This document shows positions 30,100 through 38,373 of a stretch of 64,000 nucleotides of DNA, in pieces. The notes below the pieces were generated by a model. The model had not been told where the DNA came from, made no database searches, and saw nothing but the letters and a program-made list of their open reading frames with translations. Position numbers and translations under genes: made by a program. The stretch's first letter is position 1. The number at the start of each line of letters is the position of its first letter. The stretch covers positions 124,001 to 188,000 of the forward strand of contig CAVXOY010000021.1 of the NCBI GenBank assembly GCA_963763495.1, written 5' to 3'. This DNA is from DAOUEO01 sp963763495. Lineage in GTDB: Bacteria; Chloroflexota; Dehalococcoidia; DSTF01; JALHUB01.

Positions 30100-31278
30100 C
30101 TATGAGAAGCGCAGGAGAAGCTGATACAGATGAAAGAACAGCTTGCTGCTATCCACAACCAGCACGTGAGCGGCCCGGTTCGCCGTGGGCTCCACGTGCT
30201 CGAAAATGTCTAACTCAGTATAGTGCAGTTTCACCTGACCATCCAATGCGTCGCGCAGACGCCTTGACTCGACGTAGGGAATATAGCGGTCCGAGCGGTC
30301 GTGGAGGATGAAGGTCTCCGCCTTGAGCCCCGCCAACTGCCCTTTGAGCGAGAGGGATTGCAGCGCCTCCCACGCCTTCACCGGCATGCGGTCGATGAGC
30401 GCCGCTACCCGCGACGGGTCGGTGTTCGTCAGGAGGTCGTAGGCGGCGCGGCCCTCCGATGACAGCCGCCAGAGGTCTTTCGTCGCCCCTTCCTCTCGAT
30501 CAATAAGGATGCGCGTGAGCAGCTCCTTGTCCTGATCGCTGTCCAGCCGCTCGATGACCTGCTTGGACATGACCTTCACGGTGTGCCACTTGGGGTCCCA
30601 GCTCTCCTCGTGCCCGTCGTAGGAGATGACGCCGGTGGTGATCGAGGCGAGGAGGTCGAAGGTGTCGTAGTAGCCGCCGAAGGCGATCACGAAGGCCACG
30701 TCCTCGTTTATCCGGCTGTCGGCGGCGGCGAGCATGGCCAGCGGCGACCCCACGCTCACGCCGAGATAGCCGATCTTGTCGGGCTTGACGTAGGGCTGGC
30801 TCTCCAGGTACTGGAAGGCGGCCACCAGGGCGTCCACTTCCTGGGGGAGGATGATCTCTTCGTCCAGATCGGGAGAGAAGGGCACGATCATCACCAGACC
30901 AGCCCGCGCTATGTCGCCGCCCAGCCGGATGAGGCGGGAGTCGTCCGGCTCCAGGGGCGGCGCGCCCGGCGACAGGATAAGCGCCCCATGGGCATCGCCG
31001 CCGGCGGGACGGTAGACGTCGGCGGGCATCTCGCGGTCGCCGTACTCGAGCGTTACATGATCCACCACCGGGTCGGCGGTGAACCAGGTGACGGGACGGA
31101 TGGGCAGCGGCGACATCATGTCGGGGAGGAAGAAGACGCTGGTCACGGCGGCCCGGCCGTAGCGGTTGCAGGAGAGCATCGACGCCACGAAGACGAGGAT
31201 GATCAGGGCAGGGAGCAAAGGCCAGGCGCGGCGAAGGGGCAGAGGCAGCGACGGCCTTCCCTTGGGCTCTTGGGTCAT
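30100..31278 (-). CDS. Membrane-anchored alpha/beta-hydrolase-like protein
   Basis: A 392-residue protein with one N-terminal membrane segment (LLPALIILVFVASMLSC) and an extracytoplasmic alpha/beta-hydrolase-like domain. A nucleophile-elbow-like GYLGVSVGSPLAMLAA sits at about 200, and a late loop HDRSDRYIPYVESRRL carries the expected Asp. LDIFEHVEP supplies a candidate His. Upstream elements YRPAGGDAHGALILSPG and VPFSPDLDEEIILPQEVDALVAAFQYL match dienelactone-hydrolase-like proteins. The ATG at 31278 follows GAGGAG. The substrate is unknown. Confidence 0.65.
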   Translation of the reverse strand: MTQEPKGRPSLPLPLRRAWPLLPALIILVFVASMLSCNRYGRAAVTSVFFLPDMMSPLPIRPVTWFTADPVVDHVTLEYGDREMPADVYRPAGGDAHGALILSPGAPPLEPDDSRLIRLGGDIARAGLVMIVPFSPDLDEEIILPQEVDALVAAFQYLESQPYVKPDKIGYLGVSVGSPLAMLAAADSRINEDVAFVIAFGGYYDTFDLLASITTGVISYDGHEESWDPKWHTVKVMSKQVIERLDSDQDKELLTRILIDREEGATKDLWRLSSEGRAAYDLLTNTDPSRVAALIDRMPVKAWEALQSLSLKGQLAGLKAETFILHDRSDRYIPYVESRRLRDALDGQVKLHYTELDIFEHVEPTANRAAHVLVVDSSKLFFHLYQLLLRFS

Positions 31279-31400
31279 ACGTCTCCTCACCAACCGAAAA
31301 CGGATTCCGGAAATCGGGGCGCTCAGCGCCGCTGATTCAGTTTGCCACCGCTCTCGGGACAGCGTCAACGCGCACCCCCACTGGAAGCAAGCTCAGGCGC

Positions 31401-31429
31401 GAAAAGGCCGGACCCATGCGGGCCCGGCC
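31401..31429 (-). terminator. Rho-independent terminator of hsp20
   Basis: On the minus strand GGCCGGGCCC-GCAT-GGGTCCGGCC forms a 10-bp hairpin with one G-T wobble and a 4-base loop, followed by TTTT. It lies 24 bases after the hsp20 stop and separates it from the hydrolase gene. Confidence 0.8.
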
Positions 31430-31452
31430 CTCGGTCTCAATAGGAGTTCGCT

Positions 31453-31929
31453 CTACTCTGTCTTCTTCCCCTCGATCACCGGCTTCGGCGTCACCTTGAT
31501 CGTCTTCGGCCTTGCCGCGGCGGCCTTAGGGATGGTGAGCTTGAGGACGCCGTGCTCGAAGACCGCCTCCGTCTTCTCCGCCTCCACCTGCGACGGCAGA
31601 GTCAGGGAGCGGGCGAAGGTGCCGTACCAGGACTCCTGGCGGTAGTAGTTGGTCTTCTTCTCCTCTTCCTCGCGCTTGCTCTCGCCCTTGATGGTCAGGG
31701 TCTCGCCGGTGATCGTGACTTCGACGTCTTCCGGCTTCACCCCCGGCAGCGACGCCCTGACGACGAGAGCGTCGTCGGTCTCATAGAGGTCGAGGGGGAC
31801 ATTGCCCTCGCCGGCGTCCCAGCCGAGCATGCGCCAGGGTCGCGGCATCCCTTCGTCCAGCCAGCGATCCATGGCCCGCCGCAGGCCGGTCATCTCACCA
31901 AACGGGTCCCAGCGAATTACGTTTCCCAT
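31453..31929 (-). CDS. Small heat-shock protein, Hsp20/alpha-crystallin family
   Basis: A 158-residue ATP-independent chaperone that holds unfolding proteins. The alpha-crystallin domain runs from about residue 45 (VPLDLYETDDALVVRASLPG) to 140, with the signature VFEHGVLKLTIPKA and the C-terminal I-x-I/V-like anchor region KTIKVTPKPV. It has a Trp/Arg-rich N-terminal arm (MGNVIRWDPFGEMTGLRRAMDRWLDE). Divergent from the dnaJ-htrA-hspR-clpC cluster and probably controlled from the shared intergenic region. Confidence 0.93.
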   Translation of the reverse strand: MGNVIRWDPFGEMTGLRRAMDRWLDEGMPRPWRMLGWDAGEGNVPLDLYETDDALVVRASLPGVKPEDVEVTITGETLTIKGESKREEEEKKTNYYRQESWYGTFARSLTLPSQVEAEKTEAVFEHGVLKLTIPKAAAARPKTIKVTPKPVIEGKKTE

Positions 31930-32019
31930 CTGAGTAACCTCCCTTTGCTAGATTCCCATCCGTCCTCGAGGAGCTTTCCCTTGATTGCCGACCGGCTCCC
32001 AGGAGCTTTCCTCGACCCT

Positions 32020-32048
32020 ATGGTAGCTCAGTATCCTCAATTTGTCAA
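32020..32048 (-). promoter_or_regulatory. Sigma-70 promoter of hsp20
   Basis: On the minus strand TTGACA (32043-32048), a perfect -35, is followed by 17 bases and TACCAT (32020-32025). It faces away from the dnaJ promoter, and the HAIR-like repeat begins 5 bases upstream of its -35. Confidence 0.75.
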
Positions 32049-32052
32049 GTAT

Positions 32053-32073
32053 CTTGCTAATACTATTATCAAG
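32053..32073. promoter_or_regulatory. HAIR-like HspR operator between hsp20 and dnaJ
   Basis: CTTG-n13-CAAG is an inverted repeat with exactly the spacing of the HAIR element (CTTGAGT-n7-ACTCAAG) bound by HspR repressors, although the inner bases differ (CTTGCTA-n7-TATCAAG). It lies between the two -35 boxes. The hspR-like gene is 2 kb away in the cluster read from this region, which fits autoregulated heat-shock control. Confidence 0.55.
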
Positions 32074-32077
32074 TCTA

Positions 32078-32106
32078 TTGACTTACCTGTAATAGAGAGC
32101 TATCAT
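32078..32106 (+). promoter_or_regulatory. Sigma-70 promoter of the dnaJ-htrA-hspR cluster
   Basis: TTGACT (32078-32083), a 17-base spacer, then TATCAT (32101-32106). The -35 follows the HAIR-like repeat by 4 bases, so a bound repressor would block RNA polymerase. The predicted start is only about 12 bases before the dnaJ ATG, giving a very short leader. Confidence 0.7.
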
Positions 32107-32123
32107 TGAGCCGGTGAGTAGAG

Positions 32124-33077
32124 ATGGCCGCTAAGGACTTCTATCAGACGCTCGGCGTCAAGCGCGACGCCTCCGCTAAGGAGATACGGCAGGCGTACCG
32201 TCGCCTGGCCCGCAAGCTTCACCCGGACGTGAATCCGGGCGACAAGACGACCGAGTCCCGCTTCAAGGAGGTCAACGCCGCCTACGAGGTCCTCTCCGAC
32301 GCCGCCAAGCGGAAGAAGTACGACCGCTACGGCGAGCACTGGGAGCACGCCGACGAGATCGAGGCGGCGCAGCGCCAGGGCGGCGGCTTCCGCTGGCAGA
32401 CGGGCGGCCGCAGCTTCTCCTTCGATATCGACAACGAGGGCTTGGGCGGCATCTTCGACAGCCTCTTCCGCGGCTTCGGCGGCGGACGGCGGGCGACACG
32501 GCCGCGGCCTCAGGTCGCTGAGGTGCCGGTCGAGCTGACGCTGGAGGAGGCATATCAGGGCGTCACCCGTTCCCTCCAGTTGGCGAGCGCGGAGCCCTGC
32601 CCGACCTGCGGCGGCAGCGGCCAGGTAGCGGGCGCGCTCTGCCACATCTGTCAGGGACAGGGCGTAGTAGCTAAGCCGCGACGCATCGAGGCGAAGATAC
32701 CGGCGGGAGTCCACGACGGCTCGCGCGTCCACATCGGCGGCGGCGGTCTGGGCGACGTCTACCTGCGGGTCGCCGTGCGATCTCATCCGCGATTCGAGCG
32801 GCGGGGCACCGACCTGCACACGGAGGTGAGCGTGCCCCTGCTCGACGCCGTCCTGGGCGGCGAGGCGCGGGTGAAGACGCTGAAAGGGGAGGTGGCGCTG
32901 ACCATACCCCGCCTGACCCAGAACGGAAAGGTGTTCCGACTGGCGGGACTGGGGATGCCCCATCTCAGCGGCAGCGGCAAGGGCAATCTCTACGCCAAGG
33001 TGAAGGTGACGCTGCCGGAGAAGCTGTCGGAGCGGGAGGAAAAGCTATTCAAGGAGCTGAAGTCATCCAGCTCCTAG
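32124..33077 (+). CDS. dnaJ: DnaJ/CbpA-type co-chaperone with a reduced zinc-finger region
   Basis: A 317-residue J-protein that would stimulate the DnaK ATPase. The J domain is at 1-70 with HPD at 33-35 and FKEVNAAYEVLSD. A Gly/Phe-rich linker follows, then two substrate-binding beta domains (IEAKIPAGVHDGSRVHI, DLHTEVSVPLLDAVLGG). Only two of the four zinc-finger repeats are present (CPTCGGSG and CHICQGQG, about residues 159-181), so this is intermediate between DnaJ and CbpA. No dnaK or grpE is in the window. It is followed 11 bases later by htrA. Confidence 0.88.
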   Translation: MAAKDFYQTLGVKRDASAKEIRQAYRRLARKLHPDVNPGDKTTESRFKEVNAAYEVLSDAAKRKKYDRYGEHWEHADEIEAAQRQGGGFRWQTGGRSFSFDIDNEGLGGIFDSLFRGFGGGRRATRPRPQVAEVPVELTLEEAYQGVTRSLQLASAEPCPTCGGSGQVAGALCHICQGQGVVAKPRRIEAKIPAGVHDGSRVHIGGGGLGDVYLRVAVRSHPRFERRGTDLHTEVSVPLLDAVLGGEARVKTLKGEVALTIPRLTQNGKVFRLAGLGMPHLSGSGKGNLYAKVKVTLPEKLSEREEKLFKELKSSSS

Positions 33078-33088
33078 GTTGATTTGAG

Positions 33089-34027
33089 ATGTCGACACAG
33101 AACGCTGAACGGAAAGCGATGGACGCCTACTCGGAGGCGGTGAGCGGCGCCGCGGCGACCGCCGGGCCCGCCGTCGTCCGCATAGACGTGGCCGGGCGTC
33201 CGGCTCGCGGCCCTCGCGGCGAGGGCGCTGGGACAGGCTCCGGCGTCATCTTCGCCTCCGACGGGCGCATCCTTAGCAACGAGCATGTGATCAGGGGCGC
33301 GCACACCGTGCAGGTCACTCTGACCGACGGTCGCCGCCTCCAGGCCGGGGTCGAGTTCGCCGACGCATCAGCCGACCTGGCAGTCCTGCGCGTCGGGGCG
33401 ACGCATCTGCCGGTGGCCGAGCTGACGACGGAGTCCCTGCGGGTGGGCCAGCTCGTCATCGCCATCGGCAACCCGTTCGGGCTCAACTGGACGGTGACGG
33501 CAGGGGTGGTAAGCGCCCTGGGCCGGACCCTGCCGGTGAGCCGCGATGTCCAGCTCGTCGACCTCATCCAGACGGATACGCCGATCAACCCGGGCAACTC
33601 CGGCGGCCCTCTGGTCGATGCGCACGGCCGGGTGGTGGGAATAACGACCGCCGTCATGCCGTTCGCCCGTGGCGTGGGCTTCGCCGTGTCGATGGAGACG
33701 GTCTTGCAGACGCTCTCCCGTCTCCAAGAGATACGAGAGCGGCAGAAGCGGCGGCTGGGGATCGGCGGCATCCCGACGGCGGTCGACGAGGGGCTGCGCC
33801 GCACGCTGGGCCTCAAGCAGCGGCAGGGAGTATTGATATTGGAGATCGCGCCGGACAGTCCGGCCGACCGCGCCAGCCTGCGGCCCTCCGACATCCTGCT
33901 GGAGGCGAACAGCCGCGCCGTGGCATCGGGCGAGGAGTTGATAGCGGCCGCCAACGAGGCCAGCGGCCCAATGAGCGTGTCTTTCCTAAGAGCGGGCCGG
34001 CTGCGCAAGACGACCCTGGCAATCTGA
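33089..34027 (+). CDS. HtrA/DegP-family serine protease without a visible export signal
   Basis: A 312-residue trypsin-like protease with one PDZ domain. The catalytic triad is seen as NEHVI (His about 66), SADLAVL (Asp about 96) and GNSGGPL (Ser about 171). IGNPFGL and GVGFAVSMETV are family-typical, and the PDZ domain runs from about 225 (QGVLILEIAPDSPADRASLRPSDILLE). The N-terminus is hydrophilic with no signal peptide or anchor, unlike most HtrA proteins, so it may act in the cytoplasm. It sits between dnaJ and hspR in one operon (gaps of 11 and 5 bases), which links it to stress protein quality control. Confidence 0.87.
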   Translation: MSTQNAERKAMDAYSEAVSGAAATAGPAVVRIDVAGRPARGPRGEGAGTGSGVIFASDGRILSNEHVIRGAHTVQVTLTDGRRLQAGVEFADASADLAVLRVGATHLPVAELTTESLRVGQLVIAIGNPFGLNWTVTAGVVSALGRTLPVSRDVQLVDLIQTDTPINPGNSGGPLVDAHGRVVGITTAVMPFARGVGFAVSMETVLQTLSRLQEIRERQKRRLGIGGIPTAVDEGLRRTLGLKQRQGVLILEIAPDSPADRASLRPSDILLEANSRAVASGEELIAAANEASGPMSVSFLRAGRLRKTTLAI

Positions 34028-34032
34028 GTGGG

Positions 34033-34476
34033 GTGATTGAATTGAACGAGCGATATGACGACCCCCAGACCGAAAACCAGCCCTGCTACGTCATCAGCGT
34101 GGCGGCGAAGATGGTCGGCATGCACGCGCAGACGCTGCGCTATTACGAACGCGCCGGTCTCCTGAAGCCATCGCGGTCGCAGGGGCGCATCCGGTTGTAC
34201 TCGGTCGCCGACATCGGCCGGTTGCGCCAGATCCAGCGGCTGATAAACGACCTCGGCGTCAACCTGGCGGGCGCGGAGGTGATACTGCGCATGAACCAGC
34301 GCATCCAGGATATGACGGAGGAGATCGAGCATCTCCGCCGCGAGTTGCAGCGCATCCGCGACCGTCGCCTGCCGATGGCGCGGGGGAGTGGAGGACGAAC
34401 GGATGATAGAGCCACTTTGATGCATCAGGTGTTGCCCTTTGGCGATCGCTTCACCGCCTATACTCGAGCTGGCTGA
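34033..34476 (+). CDS. hspR: HspR-like MerR-family heat-shock repressor
   Basis: A MerR-type winged helix with CYVISVAAKMVGMHAQTLRYYERAGLLKPSRSQGRIRLYS, followed by the long dimer helix containing DMTEEIEHLRRELQRI. The opening YVISVAA and HAQTLRYYERAGL are characteristic of HspR, which represses dnaK, clp and hsp20 genes at HAIR elements. The GTG start at 34033 is 5 bases after htrA. The last 25 residues look less conserved and may be unstructured. It is placed directly before clpC. Confidence 0.87.
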   Translation: MIELNERYDDPQTENQPCYVISVAAKMVGMHAQTLRYYERAGLLKPSRSQGRIRLYSVADIGRLRQIQRLINDLGVNLAGAEVILRMNQRIQDMTEEIEHLRRELQRIRDRRLPMARGSGGRTDDRATLMHQVLPFGDRFTAYTRAG

Positions 34477-34846
34477 CTGCTCAAAGCGCAATCCGATGGG
34501 CGCAAGTCGCATACTGGCAAGAGCCAAGGGTCGGGCGCAGGCTGGAGTACCCCGAAAACGTCGAGAGGGTCGGGGCGATGAACTCGCCGGCTGCAGCAGG
34601 AAGCAAAGCGGCGCCATGCGACAAGGCACGCACCGCGGTCAAGCATCTGCCAGGGTGTCCAGGTAACCTCGAGAGCGGAAGCAGTCAAGGATGGCAGCTT
34701 ACAACAACGCTGGAGGACATCGGCCAGGATCAGCGAAGGCATGTCCTCGTCAGGTCAGCACTGGCCGGTAGGGGACGCGGGCAGGCGCGATTGAACACCG
34801 GACCAGACGCAGCTGATCGTCAACGGAACGAACGAGGTAAGTCATC
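34477..34846. other. Intergenic stretch before clpC
   Basis: About 370 bases without a credible gene. A weak promoter may lie near its end (TTGAAC, 17 bases, TGATCG, then GAGGTAAG before the clpC ATG). I found no second HAIR-like CTTG-n13-CAAG repeat here. Confidence 0.35.
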
Positions 34847-37544
34847 ATGATGAGACAAGATAGGTTCACCCAACAAGCGCAGGAGGTGCTCGCCGCCTCC
34901 CAGGAGATGGTGCGACAACACCGCCACTCCCAGTGGGACGTGGAGCACATCTTCCTCGCGCTGCTGCAGCACCCAGGCGGGCTGGCGCAGCAGATATTCG
35001 AGAAGCTGGGCGTCGACGTGGAGCCCCTGCGGCGGCGCGTCTCGGAGACGCTGGAGCGCGCGCCCCAGCTCAGCTATGACGTCGTCCAGATCTACACGAC
35101 GCCGCGCATCATCCGCCTGCTGGAGACGGCGAACGCCGAGGCCGACCGCCTGAAGGACGAGTACGTCGGCGTCGAGCACCTGCTGGTCGCCATCGCCGAC
35201 GAGCGGGAGGGCGAATCGGCCCGCATCCTGAGCGAGTTCAAGGTCGATAAGGAGCGCATCTACAGCGCCCTCCAGGAGGTGCGCGGCGGCGCCCGCGTCG
35301 ACAGCCCGACGGCGGAGAGCCGCTACGGCGCCCTCGAGAAGTACAGCGTCGACCTGACGGAGATGGCGCGCCAGGGGAAGCTCGACCCGGTGATCGGCCG
35401 CGACGACGAGATCCGGCGGGTCATGCAGATCCTCAACCGGCGCTCTAAGAACAACCCCGTCATCATCGGCGAGACCGGCGTGGGCAAGACGGCGATCGTC
35501 GAGGGGCTGGCCCAGAAGATCGTCGCCGGCGACGTCCCCGACAACCTCAAGAACCGGCGCGTCCTCGCCCTTCAGTTGGGCAGCATGGTCGCCGGCAGCA
35601 AGTTCCGCGGCGAGTTCGAGGAGCGGCTGAAGGCGGTCATGGACGAGATCCGCCGCGGCTCCGGCGAGATAGTCCTCTTCATCGACGAGTTGCACCAGGT
35701 GGTGGGCGCCGGCGCCGCTGAGGGCGCCATCGACGCCAGCACGATGATGAAGCCCGCCCTGGCCCGCGGCGAGCTGCAGGCCGTCGGCGCCTGCACGGAC
35801 GACGACTACCGGCAGCACATCGAGAAGGACCCCGCCCTGGAGCGGCGCTTCGCTCCCGTCTACGTCGAGGAGCCGAGCGTCGAGGAGACTATCGAGATGC
35901 TGCGCGCCCTCAAGCCGCGCTACGAGGGCCATCACAAGGTCGAGATATCGGACGCCGCCCTGGAAGCGGCCGCCCGCCTCTCCGACCGCTACCTCACCGA
36001 GCGCCATCTGCCCGACAAGGCTATCGACCTCATCGACGAGGCGGCGAGCAAGCACGTCATCGACAGCCAGAGCATGACGCCGGAGCTGCGCCAGCTCAAG
36101 CGCCGCCTGGACGAGCTGGCCCTGGAGACGGAGGCGGCCGCCCAGCGCCAGGACTACGAGGCCGCCGCCCGCATCAAGGCGGAGGTCGAGAAGATCAAGT
36201 CGGAGTATGAGGAGCAGAAGGGCCAGTGGGAGAAGGAGCACCCGGCCAGCAGCGAGGTCACGGAGCACGACATCGCCGAACTGGTGGGCACGATGACCGG
36301 CATCCCCGTCTCGCGCCTCTTGGAAGGGGAGGCGGAGAAGCTGCTGCACATGGAGGAGAACCTGCACGAGCGGGTCATCGGCCAGGACGAGGCGATTGCC
36401 GCGGTGTCCGACGCCATACGGCGGGCACGGGCCGGCCTCGGCGACCCCCGGCGGCCCATCGGCAGCTTCATCTTCCTGGGGCCGACCGGCGTCGGCAAGA
36501 CGGAGCTGGCGAAGACGCTCGCCGAGTACCTGTTCGACGACGAGGACGCGATGGTGCGCATCGACATGTCGGAGTACACGGAGAAGCACACCGTCTCCCG
36601 CCTCATCGGCGCGCCGCCCGGCTACGTCGGCTATGAGGAAGCGGGCAGCCTGACCGAGGCGGTCCGCCGCCGGCCCTATCGCGTGGTGCTGTTCGACGAG
36701 ATCGAGAAGGCGCACCCGGAGGTGCTCAACGTCCTCCTCCAGATCATGGACGACGGGCGCCTCACCGACGGCCACGGGCGCACGGTCGACTTCCGCAACA
36801 CGATTGTCATCATGACCAGCAACCTGGGCACGAGCTCGGAGGCGAGGGGCGCTTTCGGCTTCATCACCGACAAGACGGCGTCACGCTCGGAGCGGGAGAA
36901 GCTGCGGGAGAGGACGGAGCGGGCGCTGCGCGAGTTCTTCCGGCCCGAGTTCCTCAACCGCGTCGACGAGGTCATTATCTTCGAGCCGCTGACGGAGGAA
37001 GAGCTGGAGCAGATCGTCGAGCTGATGGTCGATGAGGTGCAGGACCGGCTGGCCGACCGCCACGTCGAGCTGGAGCTGACGGAGGCGGCGAAGGCCGAGG
37101 GGCGCTTTCGGCTTCATCACCGACAAGACGGCGTCACGCTCAGAGCGAGAGAAGCTGCGGGAGAGGACGGAGCGGGCGCTGCGCGAGTTCTTCCGGCCCG
37201 AGTTCCTCAACCGCGTCGACGAGGTCATTATCTTCGAGCCGCTGACGGAGAAGGAGCTGGAGCAGATTGTCGAGCTGATGGTGGATGAGGTGCAGGACCG
37301 GCTGGCCGACCGCCACGTCGAGCTGGAGCTGACGGAGGCGGCGAAGGCGAAGCTGGTCAAGGAGGGATTCGACCCGGTGTTCGGGGCGCGGCCGCTGCGA
37401 CGGGTGGTGACGCGTCAGGTGGAGAACCCGCTATCGAAGCGGATACTGGAGGGTGAGTTCGGCGACGGCGACACGGTGGTGATGGACGTCGGCGAGGAAG
37501 GGTACACGTTCGCCCGCAAGGAAGCGGTCGCCGCCGCGAGTTGA
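34847..37544 (+). CDS. clpC: Clp-family AAA+ unfoldase, ClpC-like, disrupted by an internal 253-bp tandem copy
   Basis: A two-ring AAA+ unfoldase. It has an N-terminal double Clp repeat (DRFTQQAQEVLAASQEM...), a first ATPase with GETGVGKT and LFIDELHQVVGAG, and a short UVR-like middle (QDYEAAARIKAEVEKIKSE). The second ATPase has GPTGVGKT, FIFLG, DMSEYTEKHTVSRLIGAPPGYVGYEE and LFDEIEKAHPEV. The short middle favours ClpC over ClpB. Sequence 36843-37095 is repeated at 37096-37348 with a few substitutions. Because 253 is not a multiple of 3, the literal frame stops at 37288. Without the extra copy, a normal protein of 814 residues ends at 37544 with KLVKEGFDPVFGARPLRRVV. An assembly artefact is likely. 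Confidence 0.87.
36843..37348 (+). repeat. Imperfect tandem duplication inside clpC (2 x 253 bp)
   Basis: Unit 1 covers 36843-37095 and unit 2 covers 37096-37348. They are nearly identical but differ at several scattered bases, for example TCGGAGCGGG against TCAGAGCGAG, and GGAAGAGCTGG against AGAAGGAGCTGG. It encodes the end of the second AAA+ module (FGFITDKTASRSEREKLRERTERALREFF... LTEAAKA). Confidence 0.9.
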
Positions 37545-37601
37545 TCTTCGTGAGCCGGGGCGTCTTGCTCCGGCGCCGGAGACTGAAGAGGACGGTGTGA
37601 G

Positions 37602-37826
37602 ATGAAACAAGAAGTCTTGGGACTCAGACATCGCTGGCACGGCCTGCTGCGACGTCGCCTGGAGCGGCTGCGGGAGCGCATCGACCGGCGGATCGAGCGG
37701 CTGGACGAGAAGCAGCGGGACCTGGCGCGATCATCCGCCAAGCCCGCCGAGGAAGCGCCGAAGCCGCCATCTCGGCCACGCACCCGGCGTCGGGCCACGA
37801 GGGGTCGCGCTGCGCCGTCCGCGTAG
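37602..37826 (+). CDS. Small, very basic hypothetical protein
   Basis: A 74-residue frame, Arg/Lys-rich, with a likely amphipathic helix (RRRLERLRERIDRRIERLDEKQRDLA) and a Pro/Arg tail. The tail is encoded by copy 1 of the dispersed repeat that starts at 37792, so the end of the frame is not independent evidence for a gene. The start has AGAGGA about 10 bases upstream. No family is recognised. A CTCCGGCGCCGGAG palindrome precedes it near 37569 and could be the clpC terminator. Confidence 0.4.
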   Translation: MKQEVLGLRHRWHGLLRRRLERLRERIDRRIERLDEKQRDLARSSAKPAEEAPKPPSRPRTRRRATRGRAAPSA

Positions 37827-37843
37827 GGACGGCCTACCGCAAG
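37792..37843 (+). repeat. Dispersed repeat, copy 1
   Basis: A unit that begins GGGCCACGAGGGGTCG, continues CGCTGCGCCG, and ends with a small hairpin (GTAGG-gacgg-CCTAC). Closely related units occur at 38283 and 39559, all within 1.8 kb. The ends resemble REP-type elements, but the family is not recognised. Confidence 0.6.
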
Positions 37844-37954
37844 AGAAGCCGCAGCCACACGCTCTGTGCTATAATCCGCTCGGTCGGACGACGTCCACCA
37901 GGCTAGGCTGATGTCAACTGGGGACACCGACCCTAGGCAGCGAGGAGGCATGCG

Positions 37955-38233
37955 GTGAGAAGAGTCGCAGCCCTCAGCGATGAGACCAAGATTGCGAGCG
38001 TTTCCGCACTCTGCCTGATGGGCCTGATTATCATCCTCAAGAACGTCGTGCATGTTTCGCCGGAAGTCCTCTCACGCGACGTCATCCTCTTTATTCCCAC
38101 TTACCTCTTCTTTGGGTGGTTCCCCTCCGTATACGACCGACGCGTGAAGAAGGCCAAGCTTGACAGGCCCCTTGTCTGGAGCCTCATCATTGTGGCTGTC
38201 ACGTTCGGTATCATCACCGTTTACGCTGTGTAA
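37955..38233 (+). CDS. Small hypothetical membrane protein
   Basis: A 92-residue protein with three hydrophobic segments (IASVSALCLMGLIIIL, DVILFIPTYLFFGWF, LVWSLIIVAVTFGIITVYAV) separated by a basic loop (DRRVKKAKLDR). The GTG start follows CGAGGAGG at an ideal 6 bases. I do not recognise a family. The sequence is less GC-rich than clpC upstream. Confidence 0.55.
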   Translation: MRRVAALSDETKIASVSALCLMGLIIILKNVVHVSPEVLSRDVILFIPTYLFFGWFPSVYDRRVKKAKLDRPLVWSLIIVAVTFGIITVYAV

Positions 38234-38282
38234 CCGCGCACGGGGTGCAGCCAGGCGCTCCCTAGACCGCTGGCCCGCCGCT

Positions 38283-38323
38283 GGGCCACGAGGGGTCGGG
38301 CTGCGCCGGGTGCATAGGGACGG
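38283..38323 (+). repeat. Dispersed repeat, copy 2
   Basis: GGGCCACGAGGGGTCG followed by GGCTGCGCCGG and ATAGGGACGG; the right end has diverged and lacks the full hairpin arm seen in the other two copies. Confidence 0.5.
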
Positions 38324-38373
38324 GAGGAAGGGCGACCAGCACGATTGGGAAGGACTGAACTGACCCCCTTTCC

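Noticed and set aside
34820..36775. Long antisense frame over clpC
   Set aside because: Same effect of codon bias. The clpC reading frame has both Walker motifs and the Clp N-domain.
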